A stretch of DNA of 40,792 nt from an uncultured Bartonella sp. GTDB lineage: Bacteria; Pseudomonadota; Alphaproteobacteria; Rhizobiales; Rhizobiaceae. This document shows positions 24,667 through 34,820 of the stretch, piece after piece. Within the stretch, counting starts at the first letter, position 1, and every line of letters begins with the position of its first letter. The stretch is from NCBI GenBank assembly GCA_946481695.1, contig CAMLON010000014.1, positions 1-40,792 on the forward strand. The letters run 5' to 3'. The notes under the pieces were generated by a model. It had not been told where the DNA came from. It saw only the letters and a list, made by a program, of their open reading frames with translations, and ran no database searches. Position numbers and translations under genes: made by a program.

Positions 24667-27600
24667 TTGTCTCTTTTAACCTCGTAATTCAAGATCGGTC
24701 CAAGCCAGCGTTCGACTTCGCTCACCGGCATTGCTTTTCTTTCGGCATAATCTTCAACCTGATCGCGTTCGACCTTGGCAACGCCGAAATAATAGCTGTC
24801 GGGATGGGAAAAATAAAGTCCGGCAACCGACGAGCCGGGCCACATGGCGTAACTTTCGGTAAGTTTCACGCCGGTATTTTTTGTCGCATCAAGAAGCTCG
24901 AACAATGTGCCTTTTTCGGTATGATCAGGCTGTGCGGGATAGCCCGGAGCCGGACGTATGCCGCGATAATGTTCAACAATCAGATCTTCTTTTGTCGAAT
25001 TTTCATCGGCCGCATAACCCCAATAGACTTTGCGAACGCGTTCATGCAGACATTCGGCAAAAGCTTCGGCAAAACGGTCGGCCAGCGCTTTGACCAGAAT
25101 GGAAGAATAATCGTCGTTTTCGCGTTTGAAACGTTCGGCAATTTTTTCCTCTCCAAAGCCACTTGTCACCACAAAACCGCCAAGATAATCGGGCGTGCCG
25201 ACAGGAGCAACAAAATCGGCCAGAGCAAGATTGGGCTTTCCCTCGCGCCGCTGCAATTGCTGACGCAAAGTGAAGAAGGTTGCCCGCTCGTGTTTTCTTG
25301 TCTCGTCAGTGTAAATGCGGATGTCATCACCAACGCGGTTTGCAGGCCAAAAGCCGATCACCGCTTTCGGATGGAACCATTTTTCGGCAATGATTTTTTT
25401 AAGCATTTTTTGCGCGTCGTCATAAAGCTGGCGGGCCGTTGCCCCCTGCTTTTCATCATCAAGAATTGCCGGAAAACGCCCGCGCAATTCCCAGCTCTGG
25501 AAAAACGGTGTCCAGTCGAAATAGGTCGAAAGTTCGGCAAGATCCCAATCGTCGAATTTTTTGACACCAAGAAATGTCGGCTTGACCGGTTTATAATTCT
25601 TGAAATCGAGTTTCAGTGCATTGGCGCGCGCTTCACTTAATGAAACGCGGGTCTTTTGTTGTTCGCCCTTTTCATGGGCGGCGGCAAGTTTCGCATATTC
25701 CTGACGGATTTTTTTGATTGTTTCGGTTTTCGTCTGCGGGGAAAGGAGCGATGAGACAACCCCCACTGCCCGACTTGCATCCAGCACATAAACACTCTGC
25801 CCGCGGTGATATTGCGGGTTGATCTTGACGGCCGTGTGAACGCGGCTTGTCGTTGCCCCGCCGATTAACAAGGGAATGTCGAAGCCCTGACTTTCCATTT
25901 CGTGGGCAACATTGACCATTTCATCAAGCGAAGGCGTAATGAGGCCGGAAAGACCGATTGCATCGGCCTTTTCACGCCGTGCCGCATCGAGAATGGTTTG
26001 TGCCGGAACCATCACACCAAGGTCGATAATCTCGTAATTATTGCAGGCAAGCACAACGCCGACAATGTTTTTGCCAATATCGTGCACATCGCCCTTGACA
26101 GTTGCGAGAATAATTTTGCCTGCACTCTGGTGGCCTTCGCCACCGTTTTTACGCTTTTCCTCTTCCATATAGGGAAGAAGAATGGCCACAGCCTGCTTCA
26201 TCACGCGGGCGGATTTGACCACCTGCGGCAAAAACATTTTACCCGAACCGAAAAGGTCGCCCACCACATTCATGCCGGCCATAAGCGGCCCTTCAATGAC
26301 ATCAAGCGGGCGTTCGGCTTTTTGGCGTGCTTCTTCCGTATCAGCGTCGATATATTCGGTAATGCCGTTGACGAGAGCGTGTTCAAGGCGCTTTTCCACC
26401 GGCAATTGTCGCCAGCTTAAGTCTTTTTCCTTTTTCACGCCGCCACCGGCCTTACCGCGATAGTCTTCCGCTAGAGCAAGCAAGCGTTCGGTTGCGCCTG
26501 CGTCTTTATTCAGGATCACATCTTCACAGGCTTTTTTAAGCTTCGGTTCGATTGTATCGTAAACGGCCAATTGCCCGGCATTGACAATGCCCATATCCAT
26601 ACCGGCAGCAATTGCCCGATAAAGGAAGACCGAATGCATCGCCTCGCGAACCGGCTCATTGCCACGGAACGAGAATGACAGATTGGATACCCCGCCAGAA
26701 ATATGACAATAAGGCAATTTTTTACGAATTTCCTTGGTCGCTTCGATAAAATCGACGGCGTAATTGTTGTGCTCGTCAATGCCGGTTGCAATGGCGAAAA
26801 TATTGGGGTCGAAAATAATATCCTGAGGCGGAAAACCGACCTCGTCGACAAGAATTCTATAAGCGCGCTCGCAGATTGAAACCTTGCGTTGTTCGGTGTC
26901 GGCCTGGCCTTTTTCATCAAAAGCCATCACCACAACCGCCGCCCCGTAACGGGAGGCAAGTTTTGCGTGTTCGATAAACTTTTCCTCGCCCTCTTTCAAG
27001 GAAATCGAGTTGACGATGGATTTGCCCTGCACACATTGAAGACCCGCTTCAATAACTTCCCATTTGGATGAATCAATCATGACGGGAACACGGGAAATAT
27101 CAGGCTCGGCAGCAAGAAGATTTAAGAATTTCCGCATGGCCGCAACGGAATCAATCAAGCCTTCATCCATATTGATGTCGATAACCTGCGCACCGTTTTC
27201 TACCTGATTGCGCGCGACATCGAGAGCAGCCGTATAATCATTATTGGTTATGAGTTTGCGAAACCGTGCCGAACCCGTAACATTTGTGCGCTCGCCAATA
27301 TTGACGAAAGGAATATCGTGAGTGAGTGTAAAGGGTTCAAGACCCGACAAATGCAAAAGCTTTTCCTGCGGTTTGGGTTTCCTCGGTTTGAAGGGTTTGA
27401 CCGCCTCGGCAATGGCGCGAATATGGTCGGGCGTGGTCCCGCAGCAACCGCCGACAATGTTGATGACACCTTCACGCGCATATTCCTCAAGCTCTTTTGC
27501 CATAATCTCAGGCGTTTCATCATAACCGCCAAAGGCATTGGGCAAACCGGCATTGGGATAAACACAAATCAGTTCTTCGGTATTGGCGGCCATTTCCTTG

Positions 27601-28466
27601 ACGAGTGGAAGCATGGCCTTTGCGCCCAAAGCACAATTAAGCCCGACAGAAAACGGCTTGGCATGGGCAACCGAATAAAGAAAGGCTGTTGGCGTTTGTC
27701 CTGAAAGTGTACGCCCCGACATATCGGTAATTGTGCCGGAAATCATGATCGGCAATTCGATATTTTTTTTGGCAAAAACTTCTTTTGCAGCAAAAATAGC
27801 CGCTTTGGCATTGAGCGTATCGAAGATGGTTTCAATGAGAAGCAGGTCAACACCGCCGTCAATCAGTGCATTGATCTGCTCGCCATAAGCAATGCGCAAT
27901 TCATCAAAGGTAATGGCACGAAAACCCGGATTGTTGACATCGGGCGAAATCGAGGCGGTCTTATTGGTGGGGCCAATGGAACCGGCAACAAAGCGCGGCT
28001 TTCCATCTTTCTCTTCTGCCCGTAAAGCCGCACGACGCGCAAGACGGGCGCCGTCACGATTGAGCTCGTAGACCATATTTTCCATGCCGTAATCGGCCTG
28101 AGCAATGGTGGTTGAAGAAAATGTATTGGTTTCCAGAATGTCGGCACCGGCCAAAGCATAGCGCAAATGGATGTCTTCAATGGCTTTCGGCTGGGTCAAT
28201 GTCAAAAGGTCGTTATTGCCTTGAAGAGCGCAGCTACAAGCCACAAACCGCTCGCCACGGAAATGTTCTTCGTCAAAATGGAAAGACTGGATTTGCGTTC
28301 CCATCGCGCCATCAAGAATAAGAATGCGCTCGCGTGCCAATTGGCGCAATTCTTCCGAACGGTTTTTCGGCTTTTCTGTTTGACCGAACAATTGTTCTAC
28401 AGGATTTGATGTTTTGCCTGAGGCTTTCTCTTCACCGGAAGATGACTTTTCGACAATATGAGACAT
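24663..28466 (-). CDS. metH: Cobalamin-dependent methionine synthase
   Basis: The 1267-residue enzyme has all four MetH modules. The homocysteine domain (~35-355) has zinc ligands Cys278 in NCALG and Cys341/Cys342 in GGCCG. The methyl-H4folate domain (~380-645) begins [13 protein letters not shown]. The cobalamin domain has DVHDIG with the cobalt ligand His795, followed by DLGVMVP. The C-terminal AdoMet reactivation domain (~930-1255) includes [19 protein letters not shown]. It methylates homocysteine to methionine. I chose ATG 28466 (AAAGG upstream); ATG 28484 is also possible. A palindrome 35 bp upstream may be a regulator site. Overlaps the ProC-like gene by 4 bp. Confidence 0.97.
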   Translation of the reverse strand: MSHIVEKSSSGEEKASGKTSNPVEQLFGQTEKPKNRSEELRQLARERILILDGAMGTQIQSFHFDEEHFRGERFVACSCALQGNNDLLTLTQPKAIEDIHLRYALAGADILETNTFSSTTIAQADYGMENMVYELNRDGARLARRAALRAEEKDGKPRFVAGSIGPTNKTASISPDVNNPGFRAITFDELRIAYGEQINALIDGGVDLLLIETIFDTLNAKAAIFAAKEVFAKKNIELPIMISGTITDMSGRTLSGQTPTAFLYSVAHAKPFSVGLNCALGAKAMLPLVKEMAANTEELICVYPNAGLPNAFGGYDETPEIMAKELEEYAREGVINIVGGCCGTTPDHIRAIAEAVKPFKPRKPKPQEKLLHLSGLEPFTLTHDIPFVNIGERTNVTGSARFRKLITNNDYTAALDVARNQVENGAQVIDINMDEGLIDSVAAMRKFLNLLAAEPDISRVPVMIDSSKWEVIEAGLQCVQGKSIVNSISLKEGEEKFIEHAKLASRYGAAVVVMAFDEKGQADTEQRKVSICERAYRILVDEVGFPPQDIIFDPNIFAIATGIDEHNNYAVDFIEATKEIRKKLPYCHISGGVSNLSFSFRGNEPVREAMHSVFLYRAIAAGMDMGIVNAGQLAVYDTIEPKLKKACEDVILNKDAGATERLLALAEDYRGKAGGGVKKEKDLSWRQLPVEKRLEHALVNGITEYIDADTEEARQKAERPLDVIEGPLMAGMNVVGDLFGSGKMFLPQVVKSARVMKQAVAILLPYMEEEKRKNGGEGHQSAGKIILATVKGDVHDIGKNIVGVVLACNNYEIIDLGVMVPAQTILDAARREKADAIGLSGLITPSLDEMVNVAHEMESQGFDIPLLIGGATTSRVHTAVKINPQYHRGQSVYVLDASRAVGVVSSLLSPQTKTETIKKIRQEYAKLAAAHEKGEQQKTRVSLSEARANALKLDFKNYKPVKPTFLGVKKFDDWDLAELSTYFDWTPFFQSWELRGRFPAILDDEKQGATARQLYDDAQKMLKKIIAEKWFHPKAVIGFWPANRVGDDIRIYTDETRKHERATFFTLRQQLQRREGKPNLALADFVAPVGTPDYLGGFVVTSGFGEEKIAERFKRENDDYSSILVKALADRFAEAFAECLHERVRKVYWGYAADENSTKEDLIVEHYRGIRPAPGYPAQPDHTEKGTLFELLDATKNTGVKLTESYAMWPGSSVAGLYFSHPDSYYFGVAKVERDQVEDYAERKAMPVSEVERWLGPILNYEVKRDK

Positions 28467-28500
28467 AGCGGGGGAACCTTTCATATCAGCCGGTCATGAG

Positions 28501-28524
28501 TGACATAAAGAAATCTTTATGTCA
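28501..28524. promoter_or_regulatory. 24-bp near-perfect palindrome upstream of metH (putative operator)
   Basis: TGACATAAAGA (28501-28511), two A, TCTTTATGTCA (28514-28524). It lies 35 bp before the metH start on the minus strand. Size and symmetry fit a dimeric regulator; ArsR-family SAM/SAH-responsive regulators (SahR, SamR) are known to control metH in proteobacteria, but their gene is not in the window, so the link is inference. Confidence 0.75.
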
Positions 28525-28544
28525 ATAAATTCCAAGAATAGAAA

Positions 28545-28576
28545 TAAAAAACGCCGGTATAAACCGGCGCCTTTTT
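28545..28576. terminator. Terminator of the small membrane protein gene
   Basis: CGCCGGT (28552-28558), ATAA loop, ACCGGCG (28563-28569). On the minus strand it is followed by TTTTTTATTTC, on the plus strand by CCTTTTT. It ends the 28597-28842 gene and insulates metH. Confidence 0.88.
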
Positions 28577-28596
28577 AATAAAACTTTTTGTGATCA

Positions 28597-28842
28597 TCAC
28601 CGGACAAAAATACCGATAGAGCAAGCGACACACAAAACTGACAGAATTATCAAAATAAGATAGGCCTTTTTCTTGTCGAACAGAATTGCGAAAGCAGAAA
28701 ACCAGCCCATAATACCTGCGCTTAATGCAAACATAAAACCGGCGCGGTTCAAGGCAACAAGATGGGCAGCCATCAGGCCACCAATAATCAACGCACCAAA
28801 AACTATTATAAGACCGGTTGCGAACTTCTCATAATCGTCCAT
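28597..28842 (-). CDS. Small membrane protein, unknown function
   Basis: The 81-residue protein starts at ATG 28842 with GAGGA upstream, in preference to a TTG two codons earlier. It has three hydrophobic segments (about 10-30, 34-53, 58-78), separated by short loops, the second loop being basic (FDKKKAY). No motif points to a function. It has its own terminator and stands alone between yraN and metH. Confidence 0.72.
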   Translation of the reverse strand: MDDYEKFATGLIIVFGALIIGGLMAAHLVALNRAGFMFALSAGIMGWFSAFAILFDKKKAYLILIILSVLCVACSIGIFVR

Positions 28843-29176
28843 AATCAATCCTCTTCAAGCGGGCTTGCAATTCTTCATAAATCAAAGTCCGGATACTCGA
28901 TGTTTCTTTCCTTCTAGCGCATGAAAGAGAAAAACAAAATGTTTTTTTCGTTTGTGCCCCTTCAACAATGTGCCTGCTCACGAAGTTTTTGTCATGAACC
29001 GGTTTTTCCTCTCCTTAAGTTTTTGTCGCGATAACTTTTATTTCCTAATCTTCCATCACAGAAACTTTTGTGACCGACGCCGCTTATCTTGAACAAACCG
29101 GAATTGCCAAACCGGGATTGCCCAGCCAGCATTGCAAATCCGGAATTGCTGTCCAGCTCTCCTCATCCCATGCTTT
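28843..29176. other. Intergenic with imperfect short repeats
   Basis: No gene seen. Around 29098-29150 the motif CCGGAATTGC/CCGGGATTGC recurs three times with spacers, another short duplication. It likely holds the promoter of the small membrane protein gene. Confidence 0.4.
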
Positions 29177-29545
29177 TCAATTTTCAGGATGAAAAAAACC
29201 CTCTATATGGCGGGGCAATTTCCACGGGCTGATCGCAATCAAATCATAGCGCAGTCGCAATTTTTTGCGGTCAGGCTGGCGCGCGAGAAAAATATTGGCT
29301 GCATTGTCAAAACGTTTTTCACTTGGCTGTTTAACCGCTTCCATCGCCTCTTCAATGGTGGGGCGGGCTTTCACTTCAACAATGGCGATAACATGCCCAC
29401 GCCGCGCTATAATATCAATTTCGCCGAAACGGGTTTCAAACCGGCGTGCCGCAATATGATAGCCCTTCATTTGCAACCATAAGCCAGCAAGCCTTTCGGC
29501 ATAAATTCCGCGTAAATAGGTTTTCTGCTTGCGTTTTTTGTTCAT
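29177..29545 (-). CDS. YraN family (UPF0102) endonuclease-like protein
   Basis: The 122-residue protein has the family core: YAERLAGLWLQMKGYHI (15-31), RFGEIDIIARRG (39-50) and AIVEVKAR (54-61). Glu16, Asp44, Glu57 and Lys59 make the nuclease-like active-site set of the Holliday-junction-resolvase fold. Biological role is not established. It follows rsmI on the same strand, a linkage common in proteobacteria, though here a 300-bp gap lies between them. GCGAG ribosome site before ATG 29545. Confidence 0.9.
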   Translation of the reverse strand: MNKKRKQKTYLRGIYAERLAGLWLQMKGYHIAARRFETRFGEIDIIARRGHVIAIVEVKARPTIEEAMEAVKQPSEKRFDNAANIFLARQPDRKKLRLRYDLIAISPWKLPRHIEGFFHPEN

Positions 29546-29845
29546 GATCTCGCTTCATGAAAAGGGGAAGACAAATGACACATCTATCTACTCACAAGAA
29601 TCAAGATTTATACAGAAATATTTTTTGAAAAACACCGTTCTTAGATCGTTCCCTTAACTATTTCAAAGGCGAGAGGGCCGAGAATTTAAAAATTGACCAA
29701 ACAAAATTTTACCGGATTTTTTCAACTAAACGGGCTTTTTCACTGCCCTTGTCTTTTTCGGCCACCCGTGCTTCTTATCCATTGATCTTCTTGAACCACT
29801 CAAGCTTTTCAAGCCACCTTAACCTTATTCAGCCCGTTATCTTCT
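29546..29845. other. Gap between rsmI and yraN
   Basis: 300 bp without a gene. No clear terminator or repeat seen. In related genomes these two genes are usually tightly packed, so this is an expanded spacer. Confidence 0.4.
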
Positions 29846-30739
29846 TTAAAAAGCTTGATCCTTCAGAGATAACAGGCGCTTATAGAGTTCGGCTTTTTTG
29901 TGTCCGGTTATTCTGGCCGCTTCTGCGGCCGCTTTTGCAGCCGGATAACCTTTGGCAAGGTCAATCAACAGCTTGTCAATTTCTTCCGCAGTGAATTTTT
30001 CCTGCTGTTTTGACGGTGGCTCGACAATGATAACAATTTCGCCGCGTATCTTTTCACCATCGCTATAGCGTTCTTTCAATTCCGAAAGTGGCGCGACATC
30101 AACCGTCTCGAACTTTTTGGTCATTTCGCGACAGATCGCGCCGAGGCGATTTTCCCCGAAAACATCAACCATATCGGCCAAAGTTACAGACACGCGGTGC
30201 GGGGATTCGTAAAAAATCAATGAAGCGGGAATTGAGCCCAGTTCTTCAAGGCGGGCTTTTCTTTGCATGGACTTTGTTGGAAGAAAGCCGGAAAAGAAAA
30301 AACTATCCGTCGGTAGCCCCGTTGCGATCAATGCTGTCAAAGCGGCAGAAGCACCCGGAACGGGCACGATTTTGATATTTTTTTCGCGCGCTTCGGCAAC
30401 CAGCCTGAAACCGGGGTCGGAAATAAGCGGCATACCGGCGTCACTCACCAGTGCCACCGAGCGATTATCTTCAAGAACACCAAGAAGTTTTTTGCCTGCT
30501 TCCTCGACATTATGTTCCTGATAAACAATTGCCTTCTGGTGGATACCATAACGATCAAGCAAGATGCGTGTCACTCTGGTATCTTCGCAGGCAAGCACAT
30601 CGGCAGCGGCAATGGTTTCTATTGCCCGCAAGGTGATATCGCCAAGATTACCTATCGGTGTGGCCACAAGGTAGAGAGCCGGTTCAAGGACGGGTGCTTC
30701 ATAAGCATTCGCCCCGATGATATATTTCCTGTCTGTCAA
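29846..30739 (-). CDS. rsmI: 16S rRNA (cytidine1402-2'-O)-methyltransferase
   Basis: The 297-residue protein has the tetrapyrrole-methylase fold of RsmI: ALYLVATPIGNLGDIT (21-36), the CEDTR segment, LVSDAGMPLISDPG, and PGASAALTALIATGLPTDSFFFSGFLP, then the family's C-terminal helical part. It methylates C1402 of 16S rRNA with SAM. No ATG exists before the conserved N-terminus; a TTG at 30739 with AGGACGG upstream is the apparent start. It begins 9 bp after the CoA-transferase stop, so the two form an operon. Confidence 0.95.
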   Translation of the reverse strand: MTDRKYIIGANAYEAPVLEPALYLVATPIGNLGDITLRAIETIAAADVLACEDTRVTRILLDRYGIHQKAIVYQEHNVEEAGKKLLGVLEDNRSVALVSDAGMPLISDPGFRLVAEAREKNIKIVPVPGASAALTALIATGLPTDSFFFSGFLPTKSMQRKARLEELGSIPASLIFYESPHRVSVTLADMVDVFGENRLGAICREMTKKFETVDVAPLSELKERYSDGEKIRGEIVIIVEPPSKQQEKFTAEEIDKLLIDLAKGYPAAKAAAEAARITGHKKAELYKRLLSLKDQAF

Positions 30740-30748
30740 AAACCCGTC

Positions 30749-32239
30749 CTACAACATTCTACCCGTTTTCTTGAGCTTTTCGTGCAAAGAAAAGGCTTCT
30801 TCAAGAATATGCGGAGTTTGGCCGCCAACCATTTTGCAAGCACGATCAAAATAATCGCGCAATACGTCCCGATAGTCGGGATGGGCGCATTTTTCAATGA
30901 TAAGGGGCGCGCGTTCACGTGGTGCAAGGCCGCGCAAATCGGCATAGCCCAATTCTGTCACCAGAACATCCACATCATGTTCTGTATGATCGACATGGGC
31001 AACCATCGGCACAACGGAAGAAATCTTGCCACCTTTGGCAACCGATTTCGTTACAAAAACCGAAATATAGGCATTGCGTGCAAAATCGCCCGAACCGCCA
31101 ATGCCATTCATCATATGGGTGCCGCCAACATGGGTCGAGTTCACATTACCGTAAATGTCGAATTCAAGAGCCGTATTGATTGCAATAATACCGAGCCGAC
31201 GGATAATTTCCGGCAAATTCGATATTTCTTGCGGCCGCAAAATCAACCGGTCCTTATAACGCCCGATATTCGGGAAAACACGTGCGGCACAGGCTTCACT
31301 CAAAGTAATGGACGAGGCCGATGCAAAATCGAGCTTGCCGGCATCGAAAAGTTCGAAGGTCGAATCCTGCAAGACTTCGCTATACATCTGCAAATTGTGG
31401 AACGGGCTATTCACAAAGCCGGTCAAAACCGCATTGGCAATGGTGCCGATACCCGCCTGGATGGGGCTTAAAGTCATATCCATGCGCCCTTGATCGACCT
31501 CTTTCAGGAAAAATTCGGTCAAATGGCGGGCAATGGCATTGGTTGCATCATCAGCCGGAGAAATCAATGACGGGCTATCCGGCACATCCGAAATGACAAT
31601 GGCCGCAATCTTGTTTTTATCTACCTTGATTGAAGTTGTGCCAATGCGCGTATCCGGTTTTACAACCCCGACGGGTTCACGGTTTGGCCGTGGAGAAGGA
31701 ATATAGATATCGTGAATGCCTTCAAAATCCGGATTGATGCTGGTGTTAAGCTCGATAATAATTTTATCGGCCCCCAAGGCAAAGCTTGCGGAATTGCCGA
31801 CAGATGTTGTCGGCACAATCGAGCCATCTTCATGAATCATCATCGCTTCGATAATGGCAATATTGACCGGCGGTAACTGGTGGGCACGCAATTGCTCGAC
31901 CACTTCCGACAAATGTTCGTCAATAAACATAACTTCGCCGCGATTGATTGCCGCTCTTAAAGCGGTGTCAACCTGAAACGGCATACGGCGGGCGAGCACG
32001 CCTGCCTCGCTCAATATCTTGTCGGTGTCATGGCCAAGGGAAGCGCCCGTCAACAGGCTGATCTTAAAGGGGTGTTTTTTCGCCCGTTTTGCCATTGCAT
32101 GAGGAACAAGTTTAGCATCGCCCGCACGGGTAAAGCCGCTCATACCAACGACCATTCCGTCTTTGACAAGGCTTGCCGCCTCGTCCGCCGAGACGATTTT
32201 TGCTCTTAATTCCTCACTCTGAATACGGTCTTCAAACAT
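30749..32239 (-). CDS. Succinyl-CoA:acetate CoA-transferase / acetyl-CoA hydrolase family
   Basis: The 496-residue enzyme is of the class I CoA-transferase AarC/YgfH type by length and motifs: GMVVGMSGFTRAGDAKLVPHA (28-48), SPIQAGIGTIANAVL (258-272), and MYSEVLQDS with probable catalytic Glu288, then NSTHVGGTHMMNGIGGSGDFARNA. It would move CoA between succinyl-CoA and acetate, helping acetate handling or a bypass of succinyl-CoA synthetase. Acetyl-CoA hydrolase activity is the alternative. ATG 32239 has GGGAG upstream. rsmI follows after 9 bp. Confidence 0.88.
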   Translation of the reverse strand: MFEDRIQSEELRAKIVSADEAASLVKDGMVVGMSGFTRAGDAKLVPHAMAKRAKKHPFKISLLTGASLGHDTDKILSEAGVLARRMPFQVDTALRAAINRGEVMFIDEHLSEVVEQLRAHQLPPVNIAIIEAMMIHEDGSIVPTTSVGNSASFALGADKIIIELNTSINPDFEGIHDIYIPSPRPNREPVGVVKPDTRIGTTSIKVDKNKIAAIVISDVPDSPSLISPADDATNAIARHLTEFFLKEVDQGRMDMTLSPIQAGIGTIANAVLTGFVNSPFHNLQMYSEVLQDSTFELFDAGKLDFASASSITLSEACAARVFPNIGRYKDRLILRPQEISNLPEIIRRLGIIAINTALEFDIYGNVNSTHVGGTHMMNGIGGSGDFARNAYISVFVTKSVAKGGKISSVVPMVAHVDHTEHDVDVLVTELGYADLRGLAPRERAPLIIEKCAHPDYRDVLRDYFDRACKMVGGQTPHILEEAFSLHEKLKKTGRML

Positions 32240-32327
32240 TTTTTACTCCCATCTCTCGATAGCAACAAGGCCAAGCTCTCCCTCCAATTTTTGAAAAATT
32301 CAAGTGAAGACTATCGAACTTCTGCTA

Positions 32328-33023
32328 TCAAGCCTCTTCCATTTCATTCAAGATTTTACTTGCCGCTTCCAACGGATTATCGGCTTTGATAATAGGCCGG
32401 GCAACTACAAGATGACTTGCACCGGCCTCAATTGCTTCTTTCGGGCTCATAACACGTTTCTGGTCACCTTTATCGGCCCCTTTCGGGCGGATACCGGGGG
32501 TGACCAGCGCCATGTCAGAGCCAATGACTTCCCGCAAAGCGCGCGCTTCTGCAGCCGAGGCAACGATACCTCCCATTCCCGCCAAACGCGCATCTTTCGC
32601 CCGTTTCAACACCAATGTTTTGGCATCGTCAAAGTAACCTGCCGCTTTCAGATCAGCGTCATCCATCGAGGTGAGCACGGTCACACCAAGAAGACAAAGA
32701 TTACTTCCTTTGGCTGCTTCCACAGCTGCGCGCATTGCCTTCGGATAAGCGTGAACCGTCAACATATCGACGCCGAGCTTAACGATATTTTCAACCGCAC
32801 TTTTTATCGTATTGTCGATGTCGAGAAGTTTCATATCAAGGAAAACTTTTTTGTTTGCCGCTTTGAGTTCACGGGCAAATTCGAGCCCGCCTGCAAACAA
32901 TAATTGATAGCCTATTTTATAAAAGCTGATGGTATCACCCAACTCTTGAACCAGCTTTTCTGCCTGCCGAATATCAGCGACGTCCAATCCGACAATCAAC
33001 CGATCCCGCATAACACTCGCCAT
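32328..33023 (-). CDS. pyrF: Orotidine-5'-phosphate decarboxylase
   Basis: The enzyme has the PyrF catalytic set Lys-Asp-Lys-Asp in FYKIGYQL and [12 protein letters not shown], plus the phosphate-binding VTPGIRPKG and [12 protein letters not shown] near the C-terminus. Length (231 residues from ATG 33023) is normal. It makes UMP in the last step of pyrimidine synthesis. ATG 33023 has GGAG eight bases upstream; a TTG just before it is less likely. No partner pyr genes are adjacent. Confidence 0.96.
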   Translation of the reverse strand: MASVMRDRLIVGLDVADIRQAEKLVQELGDTISFYKIGYQLLFAGGLEFARELKAANKKVFLDMKLLDIDNTIKSAVENIVKLGVDMLTVHAYPKAMRAAVEAAKGSNLCLLGVTVLTSMDDADLKAAGYFDDAKTLVLKRAKDARLAGMGGIVASAAEARALREVIGSDMALVTPGIRPKGADKGDQKRVMSPKEAIEAGASHLVVARPIIKADNPLEAASKILNEMEEA

Positions 33024-33257
33024 CAATCAAACTCCATTGCAAGGCCCTTTTCAGGCAATCTTTTTTTAAGTCTCCTTTTTCGGGCGACCTTTTTTAAAAA
33101 ACCGATTGCAAGTTTAAAACCGGCAATCGCCGAACCCTCTATTATGACTTGAGAAGCCATAAACTTTCTGTTCAACTTTTGTCGCAATTACTTGGCTCAA
33201 GAAACAAACGACCGGTGAACGGATAAGGTTCCCTTTAAAACTCATTATCAGGCATAA

Positions 33258-33310
33258 ACAAAAAGCACAACTTGCCCGTCTTTCCAATCAAGCAATTGTG
33301 CTTCCGTTTT
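33258..33310 (-). terminator. Terminator for the lytic transglycosylase gene (minus direction)
   Basis: Arms AAGCACAA + TTGC (33263-33275, one bulge) and GCAA + TTGTGCTT (33292-33303). On the minus strand the hairpin is followed by TTTTTGTTT. It is about 390 bp past the gene's stop, leaving a long 3' untranslated part. It also has CCGTTTTTC on the plus side. Confidence 0.7.
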
Positions 33311-33383
33311 TCTATAATATTCACTGTTTTCATTGCTTCAAAACTTCAAAACCCGACAATCGACCTTTGTTTACTCTTATCCT

Positions 33384-33441
33384 CAATCACTCTCATAAAC
33401 TGGTGTTTTCTTCAATCGCTCCCATAAACCGGCGTTTGAAA
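33384..33441. repeat. Imperfect 29-bp tandem duplication
   Basis: CAATCACTCTCATAAACTGG... at 33384 is repeated at 33413 with a few changes. Two-copy intergenic duplication like others in the window. Confidence 0.65.
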
Positions 33442-33688
33442 GAATACCCTTCCGTTTTATCCGGCAATTCCACCTCAGGACGATTCGGGAAAAGCTCGAA
33501 CAATCAGGTAAACAATCGTCAATTTTTTTAAAAATCGACATCATTTCCCTCAAACCGATATCTATTGCCGTAAAACCGATATCAAAAGAATTGCATCATG
33601 AGCAAACTCATGCTTTGGCTTTCCAACAAAAGCACGGGCCAGAACGGGAATACGCAATCAAACAGCGTTTCAACTGTTTTTTAAAAAC

Positions 33689-34486
33689 TCATGTACCGCT
33701 GTTTTTGAACTGTGGAATCGGAATATTGACAGTGCCGTTGCCTGTACTTGCATCGGTTTTTTGTCTGGTGACCGATTCAACCGCGGCTTTTGCATCATCG
33801 GAAATACCGGAATTATCACCAAGCCCCGTATCATCAAGCAGCCCCTTGGCCTTGGCATCATAATAATAACCACGGGCATAAAGGCGCACTGCCTGTGCTT
33901 CGTTACCATCGGCAACCTTATAGGCACCAGCCAGATATTTTACCGCAAAACGCAAATTGGTTTCTGCGTCAAGCAACCCCTTCGGGTCGCCCTGATAGCC
34001 CATGCCTTTGGCCGTCGGGTGGCTGATTTGCATCAATCCAAGATAGGGGCCATTACGAATATTGGGGTTCCCGTTGCTTTCGCGTTTGACAACGCGTCTT
34101 ACAAGACTTTCCGGCACATTATAGGCCATTGAATATTTGGAAATGAGCTGTTCGACTTCCGGACTTGCATGGGCAAGTTCAACAGGGCCGGATTCATTTT
34201 TCAATGCATTGGGATTAGCCGCATTGGAATTTTGTGCATTTGCTTTGGCAAGTGCTGCGGGGTTTGCTTCCTTGCCGGTATAGGAAAGTTCCTTGAACAC
34301 CGGAACCGGAATTTTTTTGTCGATCAGATAGCCATAGGACAGAGGTGTCGTCATTGTTCCGACACGCGCTATAGACGTGGTCGCATCGGTGAGTTCGGTC
34401 TTCGGTTTGTTCTGCTGTGTACAGGCACCCAAAAACCCCGTTAATACGACAATACTACCGCTGACAATCAAACGTCGTTTAGTCAT
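33689..34486 (-). CDS. Lytic transglycosylase lipoprotein (SLT domain)
   Basis: The 265-residue protein has a lipoprotein signal with lipobox LGAC (Cys22), a Lys/Asn/Ala-rich linker (~25-105), then an SLT domain (~108-215): VPESLVRRVVKRESNGNPNIRNG with catalytic Glu136, GLMQISHPTAKGMGY and NLRFAVKYLAGAY. The C-terminal ~45 residues are low complexity. It cleaves peptidoglycan at MurNAc-GlcNAc bonds from a membrane-anchored position. Start ATG 34486 with GGTGG nearby. Confidence 0.93.
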   Translation of the reverse strand: MTKRRLIVSGSIVVLTGFLGACTQQNKPKTELTDATTSIARVGTMTTPLSYGYLIDKKIPVPVFKELSYTGKEANPAALAKANAQNSNAANPNALKNESGPVELAHASPEVEQLISKYSMAYNVPESLVRRVVKRESNGNPNIRNGPYLGLMQISHPTAKGMGYQGDPKGLLDAETNLRFAVKYLAGAYKVADGNEAQAVRLYARGYYYDAKAKGLLDDTGLGDNSGISDDAKAAVESVTRQKTDASTGNGTVNIPIPQFKNSGT

Positions 34487-34820
34487 GCACCACCCGTTTT
34501 TTATTCAAACTTATGCAAACTTTTTAAAGAAAGCCAAAATCACGGCTGTCAAAACGCACATACACAGTACAAAAAGTGCGTTCCGGCATTTATTTGCCGA
34601 TTTCATGGCAATCCTGTGGCCAAAGTGTCATTTTCTCGTCATCAAAGTGGATAACCCTTTAAAAACTTAATTCAAACAAGGAATAAACCCGTTTTTAATG
34701 ACACGCTTGAATAGTGTTTCAAACTATTGAACAATATCTTCAAGCTTCCCGAAACGACATCTAGGCACATCGGTTGCAAAGTCAACCTAGCACAACTTGT
34801 TCGACTTGGCAAAACATGGT
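34487..34820. other. Intergenic between mrp and lytic transglycosylase
   Basis: 334 bp, AT-rich, no gene seen and no strong hairpin. It should contain the transglycosylase promoter. Confidence 0.4.

Larger units (their letters stand above)
33024..33688. other. Intergenic region between pyrF and lytic transglycosylase, with terminator and repeat
   Basis: About 665 bp without a convincing gene. A hairpin terminator (33263-33303) and a 29-bp two-copy repeat (33384-33441) are listed separately. Plus-strand frames here are short and without ribosome sites. Confidence 0.45.

Noticed and set aside
24804..25640. 278-residue plus-strand frame
   Set aside because: Antisense to the metH activation domain; no family pattern.
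28485..28596. SAM or cobalamin riboswitch before metH
   Set aside because: The leader is too short and has only the palindrome; no riboswitch core seen.
30512..31471. 319-residue plus-strand frame
   Set aside because: Antisense to rsmI and the CoA-transferase gene; composition typical of reverse-complement coding.
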